From the NCBI RefSeq assembly GCF_002163625.1, contig NZ_CP020892.1, forward strand, positions 3,658,001 to 3,722,000: 64,000 nt of DNA. The letters are read 5' to 3'. Made by a program: the position numbers and the translations under genes. The stretch comes from Pseudomonas sp. M30-35. GTDB lineage: Bacteria > Pseudomonadota > Gammaproteobacteria > Pseudomonadales > Pseudomonadaceae. The notes under the pieces are model-generated. The model saw only the letters and a program-made list of their open reading frames with translations, was not told the origin of the DNA and made no database searches. This document shows, in pieces, positions 53,494 to 63,984 of the stretch. How positions within the stretch are numbered: position 1 is the stretch's first letter; the number at the start of each line of letters is the position of its first letter.

Positions 53494-53993
53494 AGAGCCC
53501 CCAACGCCAGAGCACTGCAATTCGTGCTGCACACTTCTGTGGTAGCGACCACGCCGCTATTTTCTTGAACGACTACCACTGAGCTTAGTCAACCAAATAA
53601 AAATAGCACTCTGCCAGCAAACGATCATTACGCTCACAAAAAGCCCGCCGGCTAGACAAGGTAGCGAGCAGAGAGAGTACATGGCGAAACGACTAACGCG
53701 TGAAACAGCCCAAGGCTGGCCCGAAAGGTATGCGTCAGTAAGTCAAAGGTGCAAAACGGCCGGGCTCGTGCCCGACGGCCCCTAAGAGCATTTGATTCGC
53801 GTTACTCAGCCCTTCGGGGGCGCAGCAGGGGCTGCCCCAGCAAAGGGCTGCCCCAGCGAGGGCTGCCCCAGCAATCTCTAGCATCGTAGTTCCCCAGAGA
53901 CTTCTTAATAAAAAGATCCCTTAATATTGAACATGCGTCGCGCTTGATCTAACAACCTACTTAGATGCTTTATTAGCTGAGAGGCGTGTAAAG
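53494..53993. other. 500-base intergenic region with repeat relic D
   Basis: Upstream of the GGDEF-EAL gene and downstream of marC. The only recognisable structure is the repeat relic at 53656-53904. The first 150 bases should hold the promoter of the GGDEF-EAL gene. No gene is supported. Confidence 0.6.
53656..53904 (-). repeat. Degenerate inverted-repeat element, copy D, with tandem 14-bp units
   Basis: The left part (AAGGTAGCGAGCAGAGAGAG) and right part (TCTCTAGCATCGTAGTTCCCCAGAGAC in pattern) match the ends of copy C, but the outer inverted repeats are damaged. Inside are three tandem units of AGGGCTGCCCCAGC (53827-53872). The centre is about 100 bases longer than in copy C, so it holds other or expanded DNA. 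Confidence 0.7.
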
Positions 53994-54617
53994 CTACAAA
54001 GCATTACTCATACTGACAACTTCATAACCTCCAGCAATCAATAGCTGGACACCTATCACTGCCAATATCATCCCCATTAACTGAGTGATAACCTTTAAAC
54101 CGTTACCCCCTATTACCTTTACCACTTGAGCACTGAAAATAAAGCAAAAAAAAGTAATCAGCCCGAGCAATGCATACATTGAAATGGCCATGATTGCACC
54201 AAGGGAACCTTCTGAAGCAGAATAATTCATTGCGGTTGCAATAGTGCCTGGGCCAACTAAGATAGGGACGGCAATAGGGCTTACTGCAATATCAGTATCC
54301 CCATCATCCTCGGCATGAGAACTCGAATTATGCCCATTTAGCATTTGATAGCCGACGATAAAAACTAAGATACCGCCTGTAATACGCAATGCAGGCAAAG
54401 TAATACCAAGCAAGTGAAAGAGCGCTTTACCTAGTAATGAAAAAAATGCCACAACACAAAAAGCAATAACCGTTGATTTAATTGCAATTCGGTAGCGCTC
54501 AGCCTTATCTATTTTACGCGTTAATCCAGCAAAAACCGCCGTATTCGGTATGGGGTTAGTAATCGCAAAAAAACCGAGAAAAATAGTGATAAGCCGACCG
54601 TAGATATCCATATCCAT
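53994..54617 (-). CDS. MarC family membrane protein
   Basis: A 207-residue inner-membrane protein with six predicted helices and the MarC segments FFAITNPIPNTAVFAGLTR and VPILVGPGTIATAM. The function of the family is unsettled. The earlier idea of drug export was not confirmed. The gene is visibly richer in A and T than its neighbours, with codons such as AAA, ATA and TTA common, and it lies between repeat relic D and an AT-rich gap. This may mark recent acquisition. Confidence 0.9.
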   Translation of the reverse strand: MDMDIYGRLITIFLGFFAITNPIPNTAVFAGLTRKIDKAERYRIAIKSTVIAFCVVAFFSLLGKALFHLLGITLPALRITGGILVFIVGYQMLNGHNSSSHAEDDGDTDIAVSPIAVPILVGPGTIATAMNYSASEGSLGAIMAISMYALLGLITFFCFIFSAQVVKVIGGNGLKVITQLMGMILAVIGVQLLIAGGYEVVSMSNAL

Positions 54618-54797
54618 GTTATTGCTCCTTTAAATAAACAAATCCAACCCATTTCCGACTTGCAATGATAGCTATTTAGCCGAAATTTCCTGCTCCCTAA
54701 CCATTGACAAAAAGCTTATCAATTTGTGAAACCCTGCCATTTCACTCAACCCAAACTAAATCAACCCTCTCTTATCTATAGATCTTACATGTAGATA

Positions 54798-54832
54798 TAA
54801 AAAATCCGAAACTTTTGGGTTCCGGATTTTTC
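54798..54832. terminator. Bidirectional terminator after the OmpA-like lipoprotein gene
   Basis: AAAAATCCG and CGGATTTTT enclose a loop of about 13 bases (AAACTTTTGGGTTC in part). It lies in the gap between the lipoprotein gene and marC, both on the minus strand, about 75 bases after the lipoprotein stop. Confidence 0.75.
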
Positions 54833-54907
54833 CGCTGAACAAGTATCAGTCAATGATTCTTAACTGAACAGCATTGCCCAAGCTTGAGGTTTAGGCCCTC
54901 GCCGAGG

Positions 54908-55564
54908 TTATAGCTGGCGAAGGGTAATTTCTACCCGACGATTTTGGGCGCGACCTGCTTCGGTCGAATTGCTGGCGATTGGATTATTAGGACCTGCGCC
55001 AAAAGCCGAAATACGATTGCCCGCTACGCCATTTGAAGCGAGATATGAGGCTACACTTTGCGCACGTGCATTAGACAGATTCTGATTGAGCGCCAGCGAG
55101 CCGGTGCTGTCAGTGTGACCGGTAATATCGATACCGTTCTTGTCGAACTCTTTAAACACGGTTACCAGCGAGTTCAGCGTTGGATAAAAGCTGCTGGAAA
55201 TGTCAGAAGAGTTGCTCGCAAAGGTGATATTGCCCGGCATGATCAGCGTTAGCTGGTCGCCATTACGCTGAACCTGCACCCCCGTTCCGACCAACTTCTG
55301 GCGCAGTTGAGCTTCTTGTTTATCAACGTAGTAGCCATAGCCACCCCCTGCTGCACCCCCTACGGCAGCGCCGATCAATGCGCCTTTGCCGCGGTCCTTC
55401 TTGCTTGAAGTTGCCGCGCCAATGAGAGCACCAGTTACCGCGCCAATGCCGCCATAAATACCTGACTTGCCAGCTTCACTTTCCCCGGTGTACGGGTTGT
55501 TAGTACATGCGGCAAGAAAAGTAGATGCTACAACTACCAGTGCAAAATTACGCACATTGCTCAT
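54908..55564 (-). CDS. OmpA-family lipoprotein (YiaD-like)
   Basis: A 218-residue lipoprotein with lipobox LAAC (Cys20). A glycine-zipper segment follows (about 37-80: GIYGGIGAVTGALIGAA and GALIGAAVGGAAGGGYG), and then the OmpA-like peptidoglycan-binding domain (about 110-215) with DITGHTDSTGS and NLSNARAQSVASYL. It is likely anchored in the outer membrane and binds murein, and it resembles YiaD. The ATG at 55564 gives a standard signal peptide. The frame up to 55654 is not needed. Confidence 0.92.
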   Translation of the reverse strand: MSNVRNFALVVVASTFLAACTNNPYTGESEAGKSGIYGGIGAVTGALIGAATSSKKDRGKGALIGAAVGGAAGGGYGYYVDKQEAQLRQKLVGTGVQVQRNGDQLTLIMPGNITFASNSSDISSSFYPTLNSLVTVFKEFDKNGIDITGHTDSTGSLALNQNLSNARAQSVASYLASNGVAGNRISAFGAGPNNPIASNSTEAGRAQNRRVEITLRQL

Positions 55565-55673
55565 AAATATTCCTTTGTTTCCTACTGTTAAACAGGCAAG
55601 TACCTGCGCCTTCAAGCTTAAGATAATTTCAAGCGTACCAACTCTTGCTGTCACACCGCTAGCCGCTCGATGT

Positions 55674-56318
55674 TCAGGCCTTTATAAATGGGTTCTCGCG
55701 CATCTCATCTCCCAACAGTGTGTCTGGTCCGTGTCCAGTTACCACGGTTGCGTCTTCATCAAGGCGATACAAGCGCTGCTTGATCGAACGCTCGATGGTT
55801 GCATAATCTCCACCCCACAAATCTGTACGGCCGATACCGCGCCGAAACAAAGTATCACCAGCGATCAACAGCTTCGCTTGGGGAAACCAGAAGCTCATGG
55901 AACCTGGTGTATGTCCCGGTGTGTGTAACGCCACGCCACAACCGCAATCCAGCGCTTGATCATCTTCCAGCCACTGATCCGGTGATGGCACTGGCGTATA
56001 CGGCACGCCAAACATTTTGCACTGCATTTCAAGGTTGTCCCACAGGAACTGGTCTTCCTTGTGCAGGTGCAGCGTTGCGCCGGTTTTCTCCTTCATCTGC
56101 CCAGAGGCCAGAAAGTGATCCAAATGCGCATGGGTGTGAATGATACTGACAACCTTCAAACCATGAACATCAAGACGCGCTATGATCTCATCGGGATTAC
56201 CGCCCGGATCAACCACAATCGCCTTCTTACTGATGGGATCACCAATGATCGTGCAGTTGCACTGCAAAGGCCCGACAGGAAAGGTTTCGCGGATTAACGT
56301 GGGTTCGATTACGTCCAT
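55674..56318 (-). CDS. MBL-fold metallo-hydrolase
   Basis: A 214-residue metallo-beta-lactamase-fold hydrolase of the glyoxalase II-like group. The zinc motif is HTHAHLDH, followed by a distant His in ALHTPGHTPGS and an Asp in LLIAGDTLF, and a final His in VTGHGPDT. It probably hydrolyses a small thioester. The ATG at 56318 is preferred over one at 56384. The upstream 1-kb gap leads to a two-component system. Confidence 0.9.
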   Translation of the reverse strand: MDVIEPTLIRETFPVGPLQCNCTIIGDPISKKAIVVDPGGNPDEIIARLDVHGLKVVSIIHTHAHLDHFLASGQMKEKTGATLHLHKEDQFLWDNLEMQCKMFGVPYTPVPSPDQWLEDDQALDCGCGVALHTPGHTPGSMSFWFPQAKLLIAGDTLFRRGIGRTDLWGGDYATIERSIKQRLYRLDEDATVVTGHGPDTLLGDEMRENPFIKA

Positions 56319-57389
56319 AGGTGTTCCTGCTGGGTTGACCATACAATTTTGGCACAGACGGATTCGCACATGCGAACAGATCAAGACGTAACCGATGCAG
56401 TTACAGATCAGGCCTACGAATGATTAGGCCTCAACCAGGCAAGCGCGGCCAATATTACCTAGAAGTAGTGTATGTCCAGTCTCCAGCGCACAATTTGTGG
56501 CATTCCGGAATTGCCCCGCCACTCAGCCAGAATAGTCCTACATAAAACCTACTGCGTTTTGGCCACCATAGCACCGCCTTATCTGAGCGACATGTGCTTG
56601 CTAGACAGTACCACTGCTAGTTTTGGTCGTTAAGGAGAAATCCTTTTACACCCAGAGCCGCAATAGAGGTCAAGAACTGATACACGTTTGAGACTCTAAT
56701 TGTACGTTTTGCAAGGACAAAGAGTGCTTGCTCACAGTTTGACGAGTCTTAAGAAACCTCTGCCAAAGGTACGAATGACAGGAGAGCCGTCTGCCACGAC
56801 CCGCGGTAGCATTCGATTTTAGTTGTTCCAAATGAGTATTTTTAGCGGTGCTTTCGACACAGAACCTTTCGCCTGAGCAATGGCTTGCGCAACAAATGTG
56901 TTGCCGCAGCACGGACTGCCCCAGCAAGGGCTGCCCCAGCATGACCAAATGCAGTAGTTTCTGGCCCCCCTCAATCTCTTGCTCGAAGCCATGCGTAGCA
57001 TTAATTCATGCCCTTAGACCAATCAACGGCGTGGTTTCAGCTAGGCTTTTGGATATGTCGAACGCTGCATTTGGAAAATACATCGATGTAAATAACCGAT
57101 AGCTGATAACGAGACCTCTATCATAGCGATTGGCTCTTTGGGCACTTGCCTGATTAGTTAGACGATTTGGCAGCAGAGACTATGCTTAAGGAACTAGGTG
57201 ATTACAAATAATTGCTAAACCAATACAGTCACTACGAAATATTGCCATTGAGACCACATCTGTATTTGCTGTACACGAGACTCATGCCTGTCACCCGAAC
57301 ATTGGGCTGCTTCAACGCCGCATACCGCTGCCACTGGAAACATCCTGAACATGTAAGTCTTAATATTTATTAAAGTATTTAGGAGCCGT
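56319..57389. other. 1.07-kb intergenic region with repeat relic E
   Basis: Mostly without structure. Besides the repeat relic at 56753-56969, the last 250 bases before the response regulator are AT-rich with a TAATAT (about 57360) that could be a -10 box. Short frames of 60 to 92 codons at 56670-57102 lie inside or near the relic and are not supported. Confidence 0.6.
56753..56969 (-). repeat. Degenerate inverted-repeat element, copy E, with tandem 14-bp units
   Basis: The left part (GAAACCTCTGCCAAAGGTACGA) matches copy C's left end, and the block TTTTAGTTGTTCCAAATGAGTATTTT (in pattern) matches the centre. Near the right end lie two or three units of AGGGCTGCCCCAGC (about 56909-56941) and GCAGTAGTTT. 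The terminal repeats are damaged. Confidence 0.72.
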
Positions 57390-58010
57390 ATGCGCAAAGT
57401 TATGATTGTTGACGACCACCCTGTGATCCGTTTAGCCGTTCGAGTACTACTCGAACAGGAAGGATATGAAATCGTGGGTGAGGCTGACAACGGTGTGGAT
57501 GCTTTGCAGCTAACTAAAGACAAAAAACCTGACGTTGTGATCCTTGATATAGGTATTCCCAGGCTGGATGGGCTACAAGTTATTGCTCGACTTAAAGCCA
57601 CAGGGGGATCGACTCGCGTGCTAGTGCTAACCTCGCAGCCGGCAAGCTCTCTGGCAAACCGTTGCATGCAGGCTGGGGCGGCAGGCTTTGTCAGTAAAGA
57701 CCAAGATCTAGCCGGACTATGCGGCGCAGTCAATGCGATTTTATCCGGTTATACATACTTTCCGTATGGAATTATTGGAGCGACTCACGAGGGTGAACAG
57801 CCCGAAAATAAATTATTGGAAAGTTTGTCCGATAGAGAACTTATGGTGCTTCAACACCTAGCCAAGGGCATGACCAATAAACAAATTGCCGACGTAATGC
57901 TATTAAGTAACAAAACCGTAAGTACCTACAAGACACGCTTGCTGCAAAAGCTCGGCGCAACGTCTTTGGTCGAGTTACTTGAGTTCGCCAAACGTAACAA
58001 TGTTGCTTAA
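57390..58010 (+). CDS. NarL/LuxR-family response regulator (BvgA/EvgA-like)
   Basis: A 206-residue regulator. REC is at 1-120 with Asp8, Asp9, phospho-Asp53 (VVILDIGIP) and Lys in GFVSKDQD. The LuxR-type HTH is at about 145-203 (LSDRELMVLQHLAKGMTNKQIADVM). It should be phosphorylated by the hybrid kinase encoded five bases later. AGGAG sits upstream of the ATG. Target genes are not evident. Self-regulation is likely. Confidence 0.93.
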   Translation: MRKVMIVDDHPVIRLAVRVLLEQEGYEIVGEADNGVDALQLTKDKKPDVVILDIGIPRLDGLQVIARLKATGGSTRVLVLTSQPASSLANRCMQAGAAGFVSKDQDLAGLCGAVNAILSGYTYFPYGIIGATHEGEQPENKLLESLSDRELMVLQHLAKGMTNKQIADVMLLSNKTVSTYKTRLLQKLGATSLVELLEFAKRNNVA

Positions 58011-58015
58011 TACGG

Positions 58016-61000
58016 ATGATCCATATTCTGCGTATCCTTTTCCTGATTCTTTTATGTTTGGGTGCATTTACTAATGCTCATGCAAGCGAAACGGCAGCAA
58101 ACCTCACACATCTAACGCTGTTGGGACAATCTCAGTCAGCTCTGCATCGCACACAGTTAAGCGATGACGACTGGGATTGGCTACGCAAGAAAGAAACATT
58201 AGTCATAGGTACGTTTGGCACAGACTACCCTCCATTCAGGCTCGGTAGCGATAGCAACGAGTTCACAGGTATAACGGCAGATATCATCTCGCTCATCAGC
58301 AGCGAGCTAAGTGTAAAGTTTAAGGCCCATCTCTATAAAGATCGCCATGAGGCAGTTGATGCCCTCAAGAACGGCGATATAGACATGCTCACCTCATTAG
58401 CATCGATTGAAGATGATAGCGACCTACTAGAAAGTGAGCCCTACATTAATTCGACACCTGTCTTAGTCCAGCCTACGGGAGACAGCTGGGAGGGGTCGGA
58501 AGGAGCATTGGCCGGAAACAAGGTTGCTTACAACCTTTTGGACATGAGTCATGTACAAGCTGAAAACTTGGCCCCGGGGGCAATACTCACACCATTTTCA
58601 AGCAACCTAGAGGCATTTTCATCGGTCGCATTTGGTTTGCAGGACGTTGTGTTAAGCGATGTTGTTTCCGCCAATTACTTGGTCAACACCTACTACGCAA
58701 ACGAATTGAAAGTAACCAATGCATTCTGGGGCGCTCATTCCAATGGCTCACGGTTTGTATTACGCCACAATAATGAGCGGTTACTGAGCATTCTCAATAA
58801 TGTAATCCGTACTGGTATTTCAGATGAGCAACGCAAGAGCATCCTAAAGCGCTGGAGCGGAGGCGGCCTTTCCAGCGTCGAGACCCCCGAGTTAACCACG
58901 CTGCAGAGACGCTGGATTGATGCGCATCCTATACTGCGTGTTGCAGTAGCTGAAAGTTTTCCGCCGTACTCATATTTTGGCAGTGACGACAGCTACTACG
59001 GGCTCACTGCCGACATACTCGCGCTGATTCAGACACAAACCAACCTAGAGGTAGTAGTCACTCGATTTGCCAAGATCAATGACATGTTCGACGCCTTGGC
59101 CGATGGAGAGGTCGATATGGTTGCCGATATTTCGCCGACGGAACAGCGCAGTGACCGGATGGCATTCAGTCGGACCTATATGTCAGCGCCCTATGCACTT
59201 GTCACCATGGCGAACCAACAAAGCATCGTATCCCCAGAGCAAATGCGTAATAAGCGTATTGCAATCGCTAAGGGACATGCATTGATACCCTACGTACGCG
59301 AGCACTATCCAAACATCGAACTGGTCGAAACGCTCGACACATCAGATGCTTTCGCAATGGTCGCGGCTGGTGACGCGGAGGCAACCATCCAACCATTGTT
59401 CGTTGCCCGCTACTACATCACACGTCTCTATAAAGATCAGTTGCGCATTAGCACGACGATTGCCAAGCCATTATCAGCCTCATCCTTTGCGCTACGCCGC
59501 GAAGACCGTCAACTACAAGCGATTATCAACAGCGCGTTGATGGAGATATCGCCTGACGAATACAGCGTCCTGATCAATCGCTGGCGTACTCGCGTGGTAC
59601 TGTCACCACCCTCCTGGCGCAGTTACAGGCAGTTGATCTACCAAGCAATAACAGTCGCGGTAATAATACTGGTGGTCTTTCTCGGTTGGAATTTCTACCT
59701 TCGTAACCAGATACGCAAGCGACAAGTAGCTGAACGCGAACTTAGCGAGCAGATACAGTTCATGGAGTTGCTAATCAACGGCACGCCGCACCCAATCTAT
59801 GTTCGAGATATCGACATGTGTGTGCGCATATGCAATGACAGCTATCTGGAAGCGCTGGGGGCATCCAGAGAAGACATCATCAACCATTCCGACCTCGAGC
59901 ATTTTTCAGCCGAAGATGCTGAGGATATCAAGCGGGATCACCATCGAGTAATTGTTGAGCGAGAGCCGGTCATTATCGACCGCATGGTCACTATTAATGG
60001 CCAGCTTAAAGTTATTTATCACTGGAAACTACCCTATCTCGACCGCAACGGCGTAGTGCGTGGGATCATCGGCGGCTGGGTAGATATCAGTGACCGACGA
60101 GCCTTGCTTGAGCAGCTACGAGCCGCCAAAGACCAAGCTGATGCGGCGAACCGAACCAAAACCACGTTCTTGGCTACCATGAGCCATGAGATCCGCACGC
60201 CACTCAATGCTGTGATTGGCATGCTTGAACTTTCCCTAAAACGCAAAACAAATGCCCCGCCGGATCACGCATCACTCGAGGTGGCTTATAACTCAGCCCG
60301 CGGGTTGCTGGAACTGATTGGCGACATTCTGGATGTAGCCCAAATCGAGTCTGGACATCTGAGTATTAACCCGGAACGAGCTGATCTTAGGCAAATAGCT
60401 GAAGGTGTGGTTAGGGTCTTCGAAGGGTTGGCAAGACAAAAGTCACTGGAGTTAAAGCTCGAACTTGAAGGGGCACTCGAAGAACAGGTATTACTTGACC
60501 CACTGCGCTTCAGACAGGTGCTATCAAACTTGATCAGTAACGCAATCAAGTTCACCACGCAGGGACATGTTTTACTCAAGTTAGTCGGCACCTCTCTAGA
60601 TAATGATTATGTGCAGTTAAGCGCTGAGGTGTCCGATACAGGGATTGGTATCGCTAAGAAAGATCAGGAAACCCTGTTCCAACCTTTCGTTCAAGTGAAT
60701 GAAACTTCAGGCGGTAGCGGCTTGGGGTTAATGATTTGTCAAAATATTGTCGAAATGATGGGGGGCACCCTCCACTTAGAAAGCCAAGAGGGTATGGGAA
60801 CTCGTATCACCGTCGAGCTAAAACTGTTGTGCTTAGAGGCTGCGCAGAAAAGCAATGAAATAGCCACCCCGGATCAAAAACCCAAACAAGCACTGCCAAA
60901 ACTAAAGGTTCTAGTCGTTGATGACCATCCGGCCAACCGCATGCTCTTGGCCCAACAAATGGCGTTCCTGGGCCAGCAAATTGAATGCGCAACGGATGGT

Positions 61001-61645
61001 AGGAGTGCCTTTACGCTTTGGCAAACACAATATTTTGACCTCGTTATTACCGACTGCAACATGCCAGTTATGGACGGCTACACGCTAAGCCGGGCGATAC
61101 GAAGCAAAGAGAAAACGCGAGGAGGCAAAGCCTGCACAATCCTTGGGTTCACTGCCAATGCGCAACCTGAAATGCTTCAGCGCTGCATAGACGCTGGTAT
61201 GAATGGCTGCCTATTCAAGCCGGTCGAACTTGATGACTTGGCGCATGCCCTTAGCGCGCTTGAGCAACCAGAATCTGTGAGTTCCTCCGCACCCTCCGAT
61301 GTGTTTGATCAAGAGGCGCTCGAACGGATTACTGGAGGTAACAAGACCGTCAGCATGAAACTGCTCGATCAAATGAAAATAAGTATCGCAGAAGATCTTT
61401 CCAACCTTGAGCCCTTGCTCGCGACAGGGGATCTAGTAGCACTTACTGAACTCGCGCATCGCATCAAGGGTGCTGCGAAAATTATTAAGGCCTCTGAACT
61501 AGTCACCTGTTGCCAAGCTTTGGAGGGCGCTTGTGCAGCACAAGATACAACACAAGCCATAGAAAAAGCGCAACGCATGAAGCGCGCCCTACAAACGCTT
61601 GCCAGCGCCCTTGAACACACTATTGATCTTGATGGCACTGCTTGA
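58016..61645 (+). CDS. Hybrid sensor kinase with two periplasmic solute-binding domains (BvgS/EvgS-like)
   Basis: A 1209-residue unorthodox kinase: signal peptide (1-24), two SBP_bac_3 domains (about 55-285, [12 protein letters not shown], and 300-520, [12 protein letters not shown]), a membrane helix near 545-565, a PAS region (about 580-700), HisKA with His724 in MSHEIRTP, HATPase with the GSGLGL box, REC with Asp1013, and a C-terminal Hpt domain with His1148. The SBP domains form a periplasmic Venus flytrap sensor. Phosphate would pass His-Asp-His-Asp to the adjacent regulator. The ligand is unknown. It overlaps nothing and follows the regulator by five bases. Confidence 0.94.
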   Translation: MIHILRILFLILLCLGAFTNAHASETAANLTHLTLLGQSQSALHRTQLSDDDWDWLRKKETLVIGTFGTDYPPFRLGSDSNEFTGITADIISLISSELSVKFKAHLYKDRHEAVDALKNGDIDMLTSLASIEDDSDLLESEPYINSTPVLVQPTGDSWEGSEGALAGNKVAYNLLDMSHVQAENLAPGAILTPFSSNLEAFSSVAFGLQDVVLSDVVSANYLVNTYYANELKVTNAFWGAHSNGSRFVLRHNNERLLSILNNVIRTGISDEQRKSILKRWSGGGLSSVETPELTTLQRRWIDAHPILRVAVAESFPPYSYFGSDDSYYGLTADILALIQTQTNLEVVVTRFAKINDMFDALADGEVDMVADISPTEQRSDRMAFSRTYMSAPYALVTMANQQSIVSPEQMRNKRIAIAKGHALIPYVREHYPNIELVETLDTSDAFAMVAAGDAEATIQPLFVARYYITRLYKDQLRISTTIAKPLSASSFALRREDRQLQAIINSALMEISPDEYSVLINRWRTRVVLSPPSWRSYRQLIYQAITVAVIILVVFLGWNFYLRNQIRKRQVAERELSEQIQFMELLINGTPHPIYVRDIDMCVRICNDSYLEALGASREDIINHSDLEHFSAEDAEDIKRDHHRVIVEREPVIIDRMVTINGQLKVIYHWKLPYLDRNGVVRGIIGGWVDISDRRALLEQLRAAKDQADAANRTKTTFLATMSHEIRTPLNAVIGMLELSLKRKTNAPPDHASLEVAYNSARGLLELIGDILDVAQIESGHLSINPERADLRQIAEGVVRVFEGLARQKSLELKLELEGALEEQVLLDPLRFRQVLSNLISNAIKFTTQGHVLLKLVGTSLDNDYVQLSAEVSDTGIGIAKKDQETLFQPFVQVNETSGGSGLGLMICQNIVEMMGGTLHLESQEGMGTRITVELKLLCLEAAQKSNEIATPDQKPKQALPKLKVLVVDDHPANRMLLAQQMAFLGQQIECATDGRSAFTLWQTQYFDLVITDCNMPVMDGYTLSRAIRSKEKTRGGKACTILGFTANAQPEMLQRCIDAGMNGCLFKPVELDDLAHALSALEQPESVSSSAPSDVFDQEALERITGGNKTVSMKLLDQMKISIAEDLSNLEPLLATGDLVALTELAHRIKGAAKIIKASELVTCCQALEGACAAQDTTQAIEKAQRMKRALQTLASALEHTIDLDGTA

Positions 61646-61900
61646 GTCCTCCCAAAAAGGCTGCACCCAGACTCAGGCGCAGCCTGTATCAGGCTACTTA
61701 GCTTGTTCCATGACAGGTAAGGCAACAAGTTTAAGCAGTACAGGCCTCCCGCAAGGATGGCCTCACTCCAGTCCAACTTAGCAGCCTCGTTACGCGTTTC
61801 GACTTGATTATCGATTACTAGAGGGGGCTTTAAGACGCAGCGAGTGGTCGTCGCGGTTGCTGCATTCAAAACATAAATTGAGACCCTCAAAACGAGGGAA

Positions 61901-62911
61901 CTAGCGATACGCACTAGGTGGTCTGCCGGTCCATTTTTTAAACGCCCGACGAAAATTAGACGGGTCATTGAAGCCCAAAAGATAGGCGATTTCATACAGT
62001 GGCAAATGTGTAGTCGTCAGGTACTGCAGCGCCAAGCTGCGGCGCACATCATCAAGCACTTCTTGGTAACTGGTCCCCATACTGGAGAGGTGCCGACGCA
62101 GAGTTCGGCCACTGGTATGTAATGCTTTAGCAGCACTCGCCAGATCTGGAAAATCGCCAGGGCGCGCGAGCAACAAACGGCGCACACGGATTAGCAGCCC
62201 ATCCTGAATATCCAAGGTTGAAAGTAGTGCTTCACATTGCTGCTCACACATCTGCACCGTAGCGGGATTAGCCAGCGCCATCGGCTTTTCCAGATACAGC
62301 TTAGGTATGCTCAGGTAGAGGTACGGCTGCTCAAACTTTGCAGCCACACCAAACACCTGCTCATAGCGATCGGCATAATCAGGCTCGGCATAGGTAAAAC
62401 CCACCTCAACATCACGTAACTGTTCACCCACCAGAAAGCCGGCAATGGTGAACAAGCTGGCAAACAACCCTTCTGCGGCAAACCGGTTGAGGTCGCCTAG
62501 CGGCATGCTTTCACTGGCGCGCAATTCGACTCGATGCGCCAACTCAACACGCTCGAGCTCAAAGCTAATGCCGAGTACCCGATAGTACTTAAGCGCAAAC
62601 TGAATCGCCTTATCGAGGTTGGCGCTTGAAAGCACCGCATAACCAAGAATGCCGTGGGTCGACACATTCAGCCTGCGGCCCAACAACAGGCCTAATGCCG
62701 GCTCGTTGCTCAGGCGTAATGCGCTGAGTGCGAGCAAGTTAAAATCCACAAATGACAGTCGCCCCTGTGGGCTATCCAGCACTTGTGGGCGAACATTTGC
62801 GCCCGCATAAACCTGCTCGCGGCTCACATCCAGCTCCTCCAACAACTCGAGAAGAGCCTCGGCATAGGCAACCGGCACCAGTTCTGCGTTGAAATTCAAG
62901 ATCGACGTCAT
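61901..62911 (-). CDS. AraC-family transcriptional regulator with arabinose-binding-2-type N-terminal domain
   Basis: A 336-residue regulator. The N-terminal 200 residues resemble the ligand domain of OruR/ArgR-type AraC proteins (AYAEALLELLEELDVSREQVYAGA, overview). The double HTH is at the C-terminus: DLASAAKALHTSGRTLRRHL, then IAYLLGFNDPSNFRRAFKKWTG. It starts at the ATG at 62911. A frame to 63106 has no support. It is divergent from a metal-dependent hydrolase, a recurring pair in Pseudomonas, so it probably regulates that gene. Confidence 0.88.
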   Translation of the reverse strand: MTSILNFNAELVPVAYAEALLELLEELDVSREQVYAGANVRPQVLDSPQGRLSFVDFNLLALSALRLSNEPALGLLLGRRLNVSTHGILGYAVLSSANLDKAIQFALKYYRVLGISFELERVELAHRVELRASESMPLGDLNRFAAEGLFASLFTIAGFLVGEQLRDVEVGFTYAEPDYADRYEQVFGVAAKFEQPYLYLSIPKLYLEKPMALANPATVQMCEQQCEALLSTLDIQDGLLIRVRRLLLARPGDFPDLASAAKALHTSGRTLRRHLSSMGTSYQEVLDDVRRSLALQYLTTTHLPLYEIAYLLGFNDPSNFRRAFKKWTGRPPSAYR

Positions 62912-63144
62912 CAGTTTCTTATTGTTGTTGGCCAGATATGACCATAGACCAAAAACATAACCAAAAGCATAGAGACGCAGCAAGCAGATAAAACCGACTT
63001 CGCCATTTCTGCTGATTTCTAGCTGAGATACCAGCTTATGTCGTGGCCATATATGACCTGAATATTGGCAGTTGATAACCTTTTCCAATAGACACGAGCC
63101 ACTCATAGTGGACTACCTAGAAGAACTATAAATCAGGAGTCAGC

Positions 63145-63984
63145 ATGGTCAGTACTACGCCTGCGGGATTAAAAATTCGCCCAAGACACATGGATTTCGA
63201 CTTTCCCAATCCCTTGCCTCGGCATTGGCATAGCGGCGACGCCTTCAAGAGCCATCTGTTTGACTCCATGTCAGTGTTGTTCCCTGATGGAGAGCGTTTC
63301 TTCATCGATTCGGTGCGTAAATTTCGCGACCAGATAAGTGACCCTGAACTGTCTGAGCAAATACGCGGTTTCATAGGCCAGGAAGGTCACCACAGTCGCG
63401 AGCATTTGGTTTACAGCGACCGTCTGAGGGACTTGGGCTACGATATTACGCGAATGGAAAATCGCGCGAAAAAACGCATCCAATACACGCAAAAAAAATT
63501 CTCTGCAAAGCGCCAATTAGCTGCGACCGCCGCCATGGAACACATCACCGCGATCATGGCTGATGGCCTTCTACGCAATGAACTCCAGATGCAAGGTGCG
63601 CACCCAATGATGCGCCAATTGTGGCGCTGGCATGCCTTGGAAGAAACCGAACACAAGGCGGTGGCTTTCGATGTTTATAACCAAATTTGCGGCGATAGAA
63701 AGATTCTCCATCGAGCAATGCGTATGGGTACCTTCTTTTTCATCAAGGACACATTTCTCGGATTGGCGCACATGCTTAAACAAGATGGCTTGCTGTGGAA
63801 CTGGCGGGTGTGGCGCGATGGCCTGCGCTGGATGTGGGGTAAAGAAGGTGTATTTCGACCCATGATCAAAACCTACAAAGACTTCTTCAAAGAAGATTTT
63901 CATCCATGGCAGCACAACAATATTGAGCTGCTTTATGCCGTTCGCGTTGAGTTCGACGAGACACAAGAACCCGCTGCTGCGTGA
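63145..63984 (+). CDS. Metal-dependent hydrolase (PF10118-like)
   Basis: A 279-residue protein with ferritin-like four-helix metal-binding patterns: EGHHSREH and EETEHKAVAFD, with an AAMEHITAIMADGL helix between. It matches the predicted metal-dependent hydrolase family PF10118, in which substrates are unknown. The start follows AGGAG. The last 16 bases of the window follow its stop, so the gene appears complete. AraC regulator divergent. Confidence 0.86.
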   Translation: MVSTTPAGLKIRPRHMDFDFPNPLPRHWHSGDAFKSHLFDSMSVLFPDGERFFIDSVRKFRDQISDPELSEQIRGFIGQEGHHSREHLVYSDRLRDLGYDITRMENRAKKRIQYTQKKFSAKRQLAATAAMEHITAIMADGLLRNELQMQGAHPMMRQLWRWHALEETEHKAVAFDVYNQICGDRKILHRAMRMGTFFFIKDTFLGLAHMLKQDGLLWNWRVWRDGLRWMWGKEGVFRPMIKTYKDFFKEDFHPWQHNNIELLYAVRVEFDETQEPAAA

